From NCBI RefSeq assembly GCF_030463565.1, contig NC_134643.1, forward strand, positions 123,052,309 to 123,116,308: DNA of 64,000 bases, written 5' to 3'. Source of the DNA: Pelecanus crispus. Taxonomy: Eukaryota > Chordata > Aves > Pelecaniformes > Pelecanidae. Shown here one piece after another: positions 1 through 11,589 of this stretch; position 1 is the stretch's first letter, and every line of letters begins with the position of its first letter. Under the pieces are notes generated by a model. It was not told the origin of the DNA. It saw nothing but the letters and a program-made list of their open reading frames with translations, and did not search any database. The position numbers were made by a program, and so were the translations under genes.

Positions 1-526
1 ACAAACCTGGAAGCCTAAGAAAGAACATAAAAGTGGGGCAAGCATGTAGTCACGCTTCCCCAGAATAATCCTCAGCAGTCTGCTGTGACAGGGTGTGATG
101 TCTTTTTACTCAAACACTCTTGCTACATTTTTCTTCTCTGAATCAATCTAATTGCTTTTGAATACTTGCCAGCTACTAGCATCTACAGTGTCCTGTGACA
201 AGAAGGTCCACAGCTTAGCAGTGTACTGTGTGAAGAAAGAAGGGGGCAAGTTCCTTTTGTAAAGACTCAGAGACTCAGTCAGGATTTGGATCCAGCTTCC
301 AGGCCACCCTCTGCGGTTGGGATAGGAAAAGAGAAGGAACAAGACTTGAAGCCAGGCAGTGTCACTGTGGGCATTCAGCCCCATCAGAAGCTGTGAGCTG
401 CCCCTGCCCAGAGGAGCTGTTGCAATCAGTGACCTCTGTCAGTGCGACGATCTCCTGCCAAACCCATGGCCTGTTGCTGTAACTACTGTTCTCCCTTCCC
501 TCTGCTTTATGAGGACAGGACTTTCC

Positions 527-532
527 AATAAA
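527..532 (+). terminator. Candidate polyadenylation signal AATAAA
   Basis: A canonical AATAAA is followed within a few bases by TGTGGTTT, a GT-rich downstream element. It could mark the 3' end of a gene lying to the left (SLC5A3 or MRPS6 by synteny). No coding sequence in the window supports this, so it may be fortuitous. Confidence 0.25.
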
Positions 533-3194
533 ATGTGGTTTCAGCAAGGGTGCCTCTCCCACTTTCCATTCCCCAGAAACTCCTCAATACTAGCAGCTCA
601 CTCTTAAGGAGACCCCAGCATCCAGAGAGTTTGGTTGTGAGAAATGTTTTTTTGCTAGAGAGCAGGTCTGGCATGATGCCTGCTACCATTGTACATCTGT
701 GCTGCAATTTCTGTAAACTGCTATGCAGTGTAATCCCAAACAAAAACCTCAGGTCAGCCTGGGACCAAAGCACACACCTTTGGCCCTCTCGCACCAGCTA
801 GGGTCTGCCTTGCCCCTCTCTGGATGCCTGGCGGGGAAGTGGAGAGAACATGTAAAGAGCTGCTTCATTTCCCCAGCCCAGGCACCAAAAGTGGCAATGC
901 ATGCAGAAGGAAGATACGTTCATCTGTCATCGTGTTCAGCTGTGGACATCACTGGAAGTCAAATTGAGGTGCAGGTGCAGATGATATCTAAGTCTTTGGC
1001 TGGGCTGGCTCTCTGCACAGGGCAAACATTTCTATGTGAGAACAGCAGTCACTACCCTTAATGTCTCAGAATATCTTACCCTGTCTGTTGTTAATTGAAG
1101 TGCACAGCACACACTTCTTTAGTCAGTCTTTAGCTACACAGGTAGTGTTTATAAGAGCAAATGCCAGGCTAAAAAATAAAAAGAAAAAATTGAGCTTGAT
1201 GGATCATGATGCAGTTTTATTTCCAGGACCAGGAGTGTAGCTGTCATGTGTATAAGCATCAGAGCTGTATAGGGGCTCCCAGGGCAGAGGGCCCAGACCC
1301 CAGGCTAGGTGGGGGGTATGAGGGACAGTGGTACCTCCACACTACCATTGGTGCTCCTTCAAACCACTGATGGCAAATGAACTGTGGTTTTCAGAGATAC
1401 TCTATGGAAGCAGAGGGCAGGTGGGCACAGCCAGTACCTCGCTGTGTGCGCTGCCCTGGGTGACGTTTATACTCCCCATCCAACTCTTTACTACCATCTC
1501 TCCAACTCTTTAACTGCGCTGGCTGAGCTACTGATTGTATTTCTCCATAAGGGCCTGGAGAGTGTGGATGAGGAGCAGAGGGCAGCTATGTTTTGTGGTA
1601 CCGAGTGTGCCTGTGCATGCGGGAGGTGTGTGTGTGTCTGCAGAGCTTTGCGGTTCCTACCTACAACCCAGCAAGCACCTGACCTGCAGCTTCCCATCCA
1701 AAGGACAGCTTCAGCTTACTCTGTCAGGAGCAAAATTGCTGCTGTCAGTTATTACCATTAACCTGCCTTTCATGACACTGGCCTTGAACACAGGTTGGTG
1801 CACTGCAGTTTAGCTGCAGGCAACAATATTTTAATTACAGCTGACAGTATGGAGCAAATCCACTCGATATTTAGGAGGGAACCTGTGTGGGCGCTTCAGG
1901 TGTCTTTTCTTCTCTGAGGGACACACACACACGCATTCGAGTTGCCCCATCTTCTCTTCCCAGCCAGAAGGATGCTGTCCTCAGGTTGTGGCAGCATGAA
2001 GAGGTCAGGCTGGGAGCTGACAGCCCGATCTGCCTTTCAGGAGCCCTTTGGCTGCCTGGGCTGCAGTGAGGATGGGGTTTCCACGTGAGAGCTGGTCAGC
2101 CTGTGCGCAGGCACACAGACTGAGGTGGTAATGGGTGTGTGGCCATAACAGGTAGCCCTTGTTAGTCCTACCCTGGTGTTAGCAGACAGGAGTGGCTCAG
2201 TGCCGCCAGCTGCTGAGCAGTTTATCAGCGGTGCGTGCAGGTACCATCCCCATTGCCCGTGCCGGGAGTGGAGGTCACTCAGCAGCTCACGTTCTCCAGG
2301 GCTGACGTGGGGATGTCCTTTACCTGCAGCGCAGCGTGTTGGACAGCGCTTGCCTCAGAGCTATCTGTCCCCCCCCCAGCAAAAGCCATCCCTGTGGTTG
2401 TTGTTTGGAAAGGTTCCATCTTGCTTTCAGAAGGGTGATCTCAAAGAGGTTGAGGAGTGAATTTCCTTAAGTTGCTAGAAGCTAAGCATTGGACATGGTG
2501 AAATAGTAGTGTTTGCTTTTTCATTTAAATGCTATGTGCAGGCAACACCCTTGTTTATCCTCTAAAGCTTTTGCAACAGCAACACGTAAAACCATAGCAA
2601 CAAAGCTGAATGATTGCAGTCTCTGCCTGGCCACGATTTCTCCATCCCTGCAGCCTGGGCTGAGGGGAGCAGTGCCTTTCTTGGCAGGGTGGCAGGTGCC
2701 GGTATCTCAGTTGCAGTGCAGTCCTGGCACCAGACACGGTCAGAGTTCAGGACCTGACCTGTTCTGCCCGGTTGGTTTTTTTCAAGCATTCAGTGTTGAG
2801 AAACTGCTTAGGCTGGAGTCTCCCACTGTTGAATGCATCCTGATGAGATACACTCTTTTCTCAGAGACACAAAGGGTTTTCCTCACAACCTTGCTTATGC
2901 TTGTACTGCTTAACAAAATATGGTTAAAATTCACCTTCCTTCTGAATGCTTTTCCTCTCATTTCTGTGATGACTGGAAAATGTTGCTTTGTCAAACATAT
3001 TTTTATTTACTCACAAAAGACCATTCTAGGTGTCCCTCTCCACTGTCTGGACTCCCCACTGTCTGCACTCTTTTCATTGTTTCTATACAAGGTATTAAGG
3101 ACCGTGTATCCTGATGTGGGACTCTGATGTGATGAGGGAGCGATCTTCAGGCATGGAGTTATTTTAATATCTAGAGATAGGTTTCTATCAGCTA

Positions 3195-3300
3195 TGAACG
3201 TTTTGGGGACAGCCTGTCAAGATCCCTCTGAAGAGCAGCCAACCTTCCAGCAGATCAGCTGTTCCTCTCGACTGGCACCCATGCCAGATCCTATGTGAAT
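3195..3300 (-). repeat. Possible CR1 LINE fragment
   Basis: The stretch around GTCAAGATCCCTCT followed by a cysteine-poor, CCTTCCAGCAGATC-type segment resembles a piece of antisense CR1 as I remember it from birds. The match is short and diverged, so this is a weak call. Confidence 0.25.
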
Positions 3301-4614
3301 GGGTTAATACTTTGCAGCACAGCTGAAAAACAAAAAATAAAGAGGCAGCATCTTTAATTACCAGCACTGTTAGGAGAAACCAGAAGGACCTGGAAAATGT
3401 CCCGAGATGTAGTAAAATTGGATTATAAAGAAAAATCAACATAAAGAAGCAGTTCTAACTTAATTAATAGATGTAATCTTGATTAATCTTAAGAGGAAAG
3501 GTTTCAGCAGTCACAGTTAAAGCCAAACTATAAAAACCTAGTGGCCTTAGTAGGTGTCTTTGTTTTACAGGATGATCGACTGACAGACAACAACTTGAAA
3601 AGCAGCAGCCAGACCCAGGGACAGAACTGTTGATTTCACTAATGTTCTTTTAAGCAAATGTGTAAATACCAGGAGGAATCTAGGAGGGCTATCAACAAGG
3701 TAAAAAGTTTAAAGCAGTGGGGAAACTAATTAAATGCTATCAGCACTCTAAGTATCAGTAATTAGCAGCATAGCATATCAGTAGTTAAAGGCTGAGAAGA
3801 TTGTGGGTTAAGTCTGTGTGTACAAAGGTTTGAGGTCTGAAAGGCACAGTGAATAGTACAATATTATGATTTAACCAGAACGGAAGAAATACCAAAGGAA
3901 AATTACATAGGTACACATAAGAGGATACTCCTACCTCTCCAATAACCACACTTAACAGCTATATTCTTTTGTTTCTAAGAATTAACCCTATAAAATTCAT
4001 GATCCTAAGTAATGAACCCTATAATTAATGAATTACGTATGGTTAATTTCCTTACTTTAAAGAAAAGGAAGGAAAAAGAAGATGGCAAAAGCTGTGTATA
4101 AATATATCAGCTACTGATTTAAAACAAAGAGTAAAGTTTGTTTACTGTAGAGAATATGGGGAAAAAACTGATGGAGGATTGGAAAAAAGTGACAAAGTAT
4201 ACAGGAATCTCCTATGAAGGGAAATGTCTGGGGAACAAAGATCACTAGTAATAACAATCTTCTGTTAATCTTATCTTCTACAGGAAACACAGAAAACTGA
4301 GCACCCCCTTCCAGCCCTATAGATACGGATCTGTGTATGTCATGTTTATGTGTGTTTGTGTTTATTTATGAGTATTCCTTTATGTGTTTACAATAGATAT
4401 TGCAAAATGCTGGAAGAGGTGAATTGCTAATGAACTCACATAAACCCTCCTATGAGATCTGGGTCTCATCACAAGGTCTTCAGTGTGTCTGCTACCTTCC
4501 TCACTGTCTCACCAGTAAGACTAACAAGGGATTTTGAAAATAGTCAACAATGAATACATTGATAGACAGTCACAGAAGGGTTATCAATCATGAAGGTTAT
4601 GAACAATCAAATTT

Positions 4615-4700
4615 AGAATCATAGAATCGTTTAGGTTGGAAAAGACCTTTAAGATCATCCAGTCCAACCATTAACCATTTCTTTCAGTTCTGAGCCTATT
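4615..4700 (-). repeat. CR1 LINE 3' end (antisense)
   Basis: The segment starts with AGAATCATAGAATCG and continues through GGTTGGAAAAGACC and ATCATCCAGTCCAACC. This is the reverse complement of the classic avian CR1 3' end, including the ATTCTATGATTCT-type tail. The element is therefore on the minus strand and 5'-truncated. The match fades after about 4700. Confidence 0.85.
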
Positions 4701-5054
4701 GTACATCTAAAAATGTTTTCCTCGAATGGTGCCTTCAAGACCACAGGGCTGCTACATGTGAAAATACGTCCAATTGTAATGTTGTTTATACTAATTGTTA
4801 AATACTGTGCATGTTTACATGTGGTGTACCTCCTGCTGATGACAACACCCTGTCACGGGATGGACCCACCTGCTCCACAACACCTGGTAGGCAAGAGCAG
4901 ATGTTGCCACAGCACTGCCTCATCAGTGAATGGTCAGTTGCTGTGATGGAGCTTGCAGATGGGTATAAAAGCACTAATCTCCTTGATTCTTACATAAAGC
5001 CCAGCATCCAGATCTGCTACGGGTTGCCATTTACTCTATCATGCTCGTGACAGT

Positions 5055-5530
5055 GGTCCAGCTAGTTCTGGAGTCCACACATCTGGTCCATATCTTTCCA
5101 ATCTGACCACAAGAATATTATGAGAGACCACACTGAAACGTTGCTAAAGCGAAGGTAAACCACCACTACCACTGCCTTCATCCACTGAAGCAGTGCTCCC
5201 ATCATTTCACAACAGAAAGCAATCAGCTTGATCAGGCACAACTTGCCCTTGGTAAATCTATGCTGGCTGTTTCCAATCACCTTTTGTTCTTCACATGCCT
5301 GATACTGGCTTCCAGAAGGATTTGTCCCTTAATAATCACATGGTTTGAGGTGTGGTTGATCATTCTTCAGCTCCCTGGCTCATCATCGCACTTCTCAAGG
5401 ATGAGCATGACATTTACCTTTTTCCAGTCACCAGGGACTCTTCATGATTGCCATGACCTAGCCATTCTTGGGGTAGAGACAGGAGGCTCAACCAGCCTTT
5501 CGTACCTCTCTCCATTGAGATCAGGAGCAT
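5055..5530 (-). repeat. Degraded CR1 LINE reverse-transcriptase fragment
   Basis: Minus-strand translation of 5062-5280 contains IGNSQHRFTKGK-L-CL-LIAF, which corresponds to the CR1 ORF2 reverse-transcriptase motif IGDSQHGFTKGKSCLTNLVAF. The flanking bases out to about 5530 also read as antisense CR1 (segments matching the motifs upstream of it in the polymerase). The frame is interrupted, so this is an old dead copy. It lies about 350 bp from the CR1 3' end at 4615 in the same orientation, so both could come from one insertion with a rearranged middle. Confidence 0.7.
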
Positions 5531-5534
5531 TTAG

Positions 5535-5571
5535 CTTAATATTAGTCTCCATCTGGAAGACTAATATTAAG
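5535..5571. repeat. Perfect 14-bp inverted repeat (hairpin)
   Basis: The arm CTTAATATTAGTCT at 5535-5548 and its exact reverse complement AGACTAATATTAAG at 5558-5571 are separated by a 9-nt loop. It lies just beyond the CR1 reverse-transcriptase relic. No T-run follows on either strand to suggest an RNA polymerase III terminator. Confidence 0.9.
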
Positions 5572-5843
5572 GCAGTCACTTTTCCTGCCCAAGACAATTG
5601 GCTGCCCCTCCTTCTTTTTAACTAGTTCCATGCTCTGTCCTTGATCACCTCGTTGCTTTAGAGACTAAGCAAACCCTGAGCAAATATGACCTTCAGGGGG
5701 ACACGCAGCAGAACGGGATTATTCAAGGACTCTTCTGGTGTGGTTGAGAACAGAGTTGGCAGTTACATTTCATGTCTGCTTGACAAAATATGCATCTTTT
5801 ATATATGTAGGTATGCCTGCATGCATGCATGAGTATACACTCA

Positions 5844-5872
5844 TGCAAGTATTTGGCCTGCAAGTATTGGCC
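5844..5872. repeat. Short tandem duplication
   Basis: Two near-identical 14-15 bp units (TGCAAGTATTTGGCC and TGCAAGTATTGGCC) lie head to tail. They follow a TGCA-repeat and the near-palindrome CATGAGTATACACTCATG. Confidence 0.7.
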
Positions 5873-7209
5873 AAACAGGGCTGGCCAGAAACAGATGGTA
5901 GAAGAGGTTGCTTGAAGGAGTGATGAGTCCTTTCACCTGGTTATTGGCAATCCAGGGCAGCAGTTTCCAAGCTACTCTGCTTGGGAACCTCCAGGGCTAT
6001 GGCTCCTCTCTCATCTCCATAGCCAGGCTTACAGCCCTGCGTTTGGGTGCTCCTCTAACAGCACGCTGGTGGCCCCGAGTGACTTTATTCAGCCAGGACC
6101 AACCAGGGCGCGTCTCTGGCTGCGCAATGCAGGAGGCTGGGCTTGCAGCGGTCCCTCCGGCTTATGGGCTTCATCAGACAGAAGCAGCTTGCCAGCTACC
6201 TCAACTTCGAGGGGCCAAGCTGAGGGCAGATGGGAAACTGCTAGAGAGAAGTGGGGGATCAAAGAGGAAATGCTGCCAGCAGCTCGCCCCCGTGCTGGGA
6301 GGTGTTCACGCACAGAAAATCATCCTGAAGAAATGATAGCAGTAACCATGACAATGTCAGCAGCACGGCACTAGCAGGGCTTCCGCAGGGATTAACACTT
6401 CTCCGTACCAACAGCGTATCTCCCTTTTTCTGATGTGCGTTGTTGATTCAGTGGTAGTCCACATTCGCTTTATCTTCCTCAAGCAGAGCTACCTGAGAAA
6501 TTGTTTTCTCTGCAAATTGCTTAGGCGGGACTACCTGTAAAATGAAAATATTTTTTACAGAAAGTCTGTCCCAGCTCATGTGCTTGTGGAGCACTTTGCA
6601 CCACAATCCCACCCTAATCCCCCTTCCCTGGATGTCCCCATCATGGCCAGGAACCGCTGCTGACTAAAACCGAAGTTGTCTCTTTTCACTGAGCACACTG
6701 CTATTTTCTAAGGTGTGACTCAGAGCCTTTCAGTTAGGTGTCAGCATATTTGCTAGAAATAGAGTCAACATTAATTAATTCTGCTTTTTTTTTTTTTGTA
6801 AGTTTTTGTCTTTTCCTGCTCCAGATCACGAGTGAGGTGCACACAGAGCAGAGCTCAGAGAGGCCAGTCTTGGCTGTGTCTGAGGACCTGCTTCTCAGAG
6901 CAAGGGCTTCATGGAGGGGTTGGTCACTAACAAGCATGATCCTGGTGAACGAAGAAGAAAGGCAAACTGTGTGGGAAATTCGAGCAAAAAGGAGAGAAAG
7001 GCTGAGCTTATGGCAGAGGACAGGGGAAACATGAAACGCAGGAAGGAGGAAGAACAGAGAAAGAGACAGAAAACACATATCGCTGACCTCCCAGGGGAAG
7101 CAAAGGAGAAAATTCTTCCCTTTGGATGCTAAGCAGCCTGGCAGGCTGGCAAGGCTTTCACGCTGCCTGCTCAGTGCTCAGGCTTTCGTGCCCATATCAG
7201 CCAAGGGAA

Positions 7210-7250
7210 TTCTTATTAATATTATTATTATTATTATCATCATTATTTTG
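7210..7250. repeat. (ATT)n microsatellite
   Basis: An imperfect ATT/ATC trinucleotide run of about 40 bp in otherwise unremarkable sequence. Confidence 0.9.
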
Positions 7251-7651
7251 TAGAGCTCATCTTTACTCTTTTTCTGTCTGGGTCAACAAAGATCGAGCTG
7301 CATCAATGTTTACCCCTAGAAAGCACAACAGAGCTCTTTTACAATATATGAAACTGCAGTAATAAGCATAAAGAGTAGTACTCAGCATCTGACAGGATGA
7401 CTGATGTAAGCTGTCAGCCAATATTTGACTTTCCAGGTGAGATTAGATTTAGCATTAAATGTAATATAAACATAAAGCGTGCAGTGCAAGGCACTTATTT
7501 AACAGACAATTGCTTATAGCCTTGTGCAGGCTGAAGGCTACTTAAAGTTTAAGATATCTCTGCTCCTTTTGAGAGTATCATCATATTATCCAGTGGAGTT
7601 TTAAAATCCTGATTTTTACTGGGAATATTAGAAGAGAAGGACACAGGAAAG

Positions 7652-7657
7652 GTAAGT
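7652..7657 (+). promoter_or_regulatory. Candidate splice donor of a KCNE2 5' non-coding exon
   Basis: GGAAAG|GTAAGT is a full-consensus U1 donor less than 1 kb upstream of the KCNE2 coding-exon acceptor. KCNE2 genes carry non-coding 5' exons in other vertebrates, so this could be the donor of the last one. A consensus donor alone is weak evidence. Confidence 0.25.
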
Positions 7658-8584
7658 TTCTGTTGGTAATTCTTTACTTCCTATTGAAAAAGCATAATAA
7701 TTTTTATTCTGAATCAAAGAAAAAGCAGGGAGACGTTACACACAAAAAAATTTCATGGCAGTTTGGGTTTTCTTATAGTTTGCTTACTTTCATTAGATTA
7801 CCTTTATCCCCTGTGTTTGAGTGTGTGTGAGTGTATAATTGCAGAGACACATACATGCACATGTACCTGTGTCCTTCTGTGTGTATGTGCCTGTTCTGTG
7901 CACGCTGATATCACAAGGCTCATCCAACAAGCAGAGGAAGGTAAATTGCTGAACTCAAGTTGGAAAGACACTACAATTTCTAATTAGTGTTGAAAATTCA
8001 GCACCCCTTACCATAGGCTGCAGTAAGTTCATCATTGCTTGAAGACTGCACTGAGACGAGTGACTTTTTGGGGAAGCTTTGCCACAGGTTGTAGGGCTTG
8101 GTTGGCCTGAAGCACAGGTGTTACACAGGAGCATCAGACTGAAATCCTGTACCAGACAGTTTGCTTTTTGCAGACTAGCAGGCTGCAACGCAGTCACACC
8201 CTCCTCTTTACGGAGGAAAGGCAGAAAAGGACAGCGGCTTTTCTCAGAGCTTCTTGAGAGCTACTGCCTCAGTAGGGAAGGTGGTGTGCCTCAACCCCTG
8301 TAATGCAAGTCATGAGGGCCCACGCTCACTGGATTTCACTAAAGCGTATTTGGTTTCCCACGGACCAAAAGTGGCCTGAGTGAGGAGAGGAGTAAGACCT
8401 CCTTGGGTGCCTGAACATATTGAACCACTCAGAGATGGAGATTCTCAGCTGATCTAAAATTGTTACTACATTTTCACTGGCAAGTGGCAGGTGTTATTAT
8501 TTAATTGTCGTAATGCAGACTAAAGAAACCAATGTAAGTGTTTTAGTATAGATATTTGATTAAAATAGGTATCGTGTTGTCTTT

Positions 8585-8586
8585 AG
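8585..8586 (+). promoter_or_regulatory. KCNE2: Splice acceptor of the KCNE2 coding exon
   Basis: The tract GTTGTCTTTAG precedes the coding exon, placing 18 nt of 5' UTR between the acceptor and the ATG. The KCNE-like gene at 37.9 kb has the same spacing. Confidence 0.65.
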
Positions 8587-8604
8587 TAACCGTAACTTGC
8601 AAGG

Positions 8605-8982
8605 ATGGCTGAACTACGAAACTTCACTTGGGCGGTAGAAGATATTTTCAAGGAAACCTTTCTCACTTACATGAATGGCTGGAGGAAAAACATGACGGAA
8701 GCGGCAGATAAATTGCAAGCCAAGGTTGATGCTGAAAACTTTGACTATGTTATTCTTTATTTGATGGTGATGATTGGGATGTTCTCCTTCATTATTGTGG
8801 CGATCTTGGTGAGTACTGTGAAATCAAAGAGGCGAGAGCACTCCAATGACCCCTATCACCAGTACATCGTTGAGGACTGGGGCGAGAAGTATAAAAGCCA
8901 GATTCTGAATCGAGAAGACCTCAAGTGTGTGATCCATGAAAACTTGGGTGCAAGAGACAAAACAAGCCCTGGATCACCTTAA
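8605..8982 (+). CDS. KCNE2: KCNE2 (MiRP1), voltage-gated K+ channel beta subunit
   Basis: This 125-aa protein (human about 123) is a single-pass type I membrane protein. KCNE2 associates with KCNQ1 and hERG-type channels and alters their gating; in mammals it supports constitutive KCNQ1 current in gastric parietal cells and other epithelia. Visible features are a short extracellular N-terminus with two N-glycosylation sequons (NFT at residue 6, NMT at 29, both at human positions), the block [10 protein letters not shown] (37-46), a transmembrane helix at about 48-70 containing [16 protein letters not shown], and the juxtamembrane signature [12 protein letters not shown] (73-84). From about residue 37 to 102 it is nearly identical to human as I recall it, apart from scattered changes. 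The whole CDS is in one exon. A TTTAG acceptor ends at 8586, giving 18 nt of 5' UTR before the ATG. The start matches the family's usual N-terminus. Confidence 0.98.
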   Translation: MAELRNFTWAVEDIFKETFLTYMNGWRKNMTEAADKLQAKVDAENFDYVILYLMVMIGMFSFIIVAILVSTVKSKRREHSNDPYHQYIVEDWGEKYKSQILNREDLKCVIHENLGARDKTSPGSP

Positions 8983-9213
8983 CTTTTTGGAAACACCAGC
9001 AATAAGGAAATCATAAGGCCACATGTAGGGAACACACTGGAATTACAAATAGCTGTGAAACTGTTTATTAAATGAACAGACAGGTCAATGTGGAACGGAG
9101 TGCTGAGGAAATCAACATTACTGTTTCCCATGAGGACTTTGGCACAGCTGCTCAGGGAATACCCAAAAAAAATGCATGATTGTGCTTTGCTTTGATATTC
9201 TGCTCTTCAGGAA

Positions 9214-9219
9214 AATAAA
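9214..9219 (+). terminator. KCNE2: KCNE2 polyadenylation signal candidate
   Basis: AATAAA lies about 230 bp past the KCNE2 stop codon and is followed by a T-rich segment (ATTTTTTTTAGC). This would give a short 3' UTR. A longer form cannot be excluded. Confidence 0.55.
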
Positions 9220-9239
9220 ACCAAGAGAATGAATAACTT

Positions 9240-10550
9240 GATTTTTTTTAGCATTTTTTTAAATCCAGAAGCAGATCTAGATGTTCCCACCTCAGAATAA
9301 CTGTGAATTAGTGGTCAAAAGTGCTGATTTAGATCCAAACTGTATGACTTAAGCCCATCTTAAGAATAACTTGAAAATGCACAGTAAAATATCAAAATCT
9401 CCATCTACTGAATGAACAATGTGTTACGGTATGAATCATAGGAGGTAACCTATACCTACACACATTCATTCTAAACTATTTTTTTTAATGATCTGGCTCC
9501 CATTTTGATTTCGTTATTCATCAGCAGCGAAGATTGACTCATGGCCTTCTGACAAGGCCTGTTTTATAGCAGAAGAGCTGCTAAACTAGCAGTCTTATCT
9601 AGGGGCATGTCCTGGTTGTCCAGGGCAGCTTCCAAAGGTTCACCATCTGTCCTCAAGTCCATAGCTGGCCAAGCTGTCTCTTCTGCTGCTCCTTGGTTCT
9701 CCAGAGCAATCTGTCTACCTGGGATGCAAGCTGGGCACTGGAGGTGCTGGTTATAACCCATCAGCCAGGGCTCAGCGTAAACCACTGAGATCCTGCCTTG
9801 TGGCTTTCAGAGTAGGGATTTCTATACCCAGCTATCAAGGCTGTCCCATTGTCATGCTTCCTATGGGTTTCCCATGTTGGGTACTGGTTTCCACTGACTG
9901 GGAAATGGATTTTCAGGATGGTTTCTCCTGTGCTGCTGAAGTATCACAACACTGGCTCTCAGGGAATAATCAGAAGCAGAACTGGTGACACGTACAGTAT
10001 TAAAACATGCTTCCTTTTGTAAGACTTCGGGTTTAGCTCCTTTTCATGTTGCCAGACTTAAATTGCTTAAGCTAAAAGTTCCCATGCTGGCTGTCTATCG
10101 TGTGGGCTTGTTGTTTGTTTTTAGAAAGTTTTGGCTGAAACACTTCAGCCATGTCTGGCGCTGCATTTCTGACGATTTTGTTTTGCTTGTGTTAAAAAGA
10201 AATGAAGAGGGCTTCTTTTGTTGGGGAGCTTTGGCTTGTTTTGGAGACTGGTCCTGGGATTTGGCACAGCAGCTGCTATCGTGCTCCAGATGTGCCTTCT
10301 GCTGGCATAGCAACTAGCCTTTGAATAATCTCAGTCCCTGAGCACTGGGGAAGGCTTGTCAGGTCCCAGCACAACGCTCTGGTGAGACTCTCCCCACCCA
10401 GCACAGCCCCTTTCCCCCTCACCTCCCCGGGTGGGCTGTGGGTGCCTGCCAGCTCCCCTGCTCCCATCGTGGCCGTGCTCCGCACCCCAGCTGTGGGGCT
10501 CCCCTTACCCTGGGGGCCCGCAGGCTGGCACAGCGCCGACGATGAGAGGG
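9240..10550. other. Intergenic region between KCNE2 and a CR1 element
   Basis: I see no gene or clear repeat. The last 200 bp (about 10350-10550) are GC-rich and C-rich. Open frames here are short or low-complexity. Confidence 0.6.
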
Positions 10551-10552
10551 GC

Positions 10553-10990
10553 AGAGAAGGGCAACGAAGCTGGTGAAGGGTCTGGAGCACAGGCCTTATG
10601 AGGAGCGGCTGAGGGAACTGGGGTTGTTTAGTCTGGAGAAGAGGAGGCTGAGGGGAGACCTTATCGCTCTCTACAACTACCTGAAAGGAGGTTGTAGTGA
10701 GGTGGGTGTTGGTCTCTTCTCCCAGGTAGATAACGATAGGACAAGAGGAAATGGGCTCAAGCTGCGCCAGGGGAGGTTTAGATTGGATATTAGGAAAAAT
10801 TTCTTCACGGAAAGGGTAGTCGAGCATTGGAACAGGCTGCCCAGAGAGGTGGTGGAGTCACCATCCGTGGAAGAGTTCAAAAAAGGGGTAGACGTGGCAC
10901 TTTGGGACATGGTTTAGTGGGCATGGTGGTGTTGGGTTGATGATTGGAATGATGATCTTAGAGATCCTTTCCAACCTTAAATGATTCCTA
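10553..10990 (+). repeat. CR1 LINE 3' portion, well preserved
   Basis: About 440 bp match the 3' part of avian CR1: the end of ORF2 plus the 3' UTR. The plus-strand frame at 10573-10917 reads [23 protein letters not shown], then [13 protein letters not shown], then [26 protein letters not shown], all hallmarks of the CR1 ORF2 C-terminus. The 3' end is the CR1-type TTCCAACCTTAAATGATTCC. The intact frame and good match suggest a comparatively young insertion. It is 5'-truncated, as is usual for CR1, and is not a host gene. Confidence 0.95.
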
Positions 10991-11060
10991 GTTTTTACTT
11001 TCATTATAAATGATCCAGCCACCCAGCCAGGAGGCGTGGGGTGGCTACTCTCCCCTTAAT

Positions 11061-11154
11061 TGGTTTAGTGGTGGACTTGGTAGTGTTAGGTTAATGGTTG
11101 GACTGGATGATCTTAAAGGTCTTCTCCAACCTAAACGACTCTATGATTCTATGA
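11061..11154 (+). repeat. CR1 LINE 3' tail, short copy
   Basis: TGGTTTAGTGGTGGACTTGG through to ACTCTATGATTCTATGA is the last roughly 95 bp of CR1 with the canonical terminal repeat. It lies 70 bp after another CR1 3' end in the same orientation. It is probably a separate, severely 5'-truncated insertion, since both copies contain the same 3' region. Confidence 0.9.
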
Positions 11155-11589
11155 GCTGCACCCAGCGGCCAGAGGCCACCGGGGCCCGGCGCTGCGGCCA
11201 AGCTACACTCACGGAGAGCCCCTTTTAGCAAGGCAGGCTCGGAGGAGCACCCCCGCAGAGCTTGCCCAGGTGCACCAGCATCCCCAGCGGCTGGCCGACC
11301 CGCTCCGGCCGGCAGCTCCCGCCCCCGGCCCCGCTCCGGCCCCGCTCGGGCCGGCAGGCAGCCTGCGGCTGCGAGGCTGCACAGCCAAGCTGAGGGCGGG
11401 GACCTGGCCTGCCTTGCCCTCGGACCTACACCTCTGGGGCATGTGGGAATTGCTTTACCTCAAAATTATTATTTTTTGGGGGGAAGAAACAGGGGGCTAC
11501 GCCTCGGGCGCCGGCGGCTTCGCGGGAGCGCTGCGCGGGCTGAGGCGGGGCGAGGCGGCCGCCCTGCCGGGCTCGGCCCTGCCGCGGCC

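Larger units (their letters stand above)
1..7500. other. Non-coding region left of KCNE2
   Basis: I find no coding sequence I recognise. Open frames here, including a 204-codon one at 2513-3127, have no domain, no family resemblance and no splice support. By synteny with human 21q22 the neighbours further left should be SLC5A3 and MRPS6, so part of this stretch could be their 3' UTR or KCNE2 5' non-coding exons, but I cannot show this. Identifiable contents are a polyadenylation-signal candidate near 527, CR1 relics at 4.6-5.5 kb, a perfect hairpin at 5535-5571, and an ATT microsatellite at 7.2 kb. Confidence 0.6.

Noticed and set aside
2513-3127. 204-codon open frame on the plus strand
   Set aside because: Composition resembles translated non-coding DNA, with no family motif and no neighbour context.
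1-7500. SLC5A3 or MRPS6 coding sequence, expected to the left by synteny
   Set aside because: No transporter-like or ribosomal-protein frame is present; only UTR could be here and it cannot be shown.
10573-10917. 114-codon open frame resembling a conserved protein
   Set aside because: It is the C-terminus of CR1 LINE ORF2, not a host gene.
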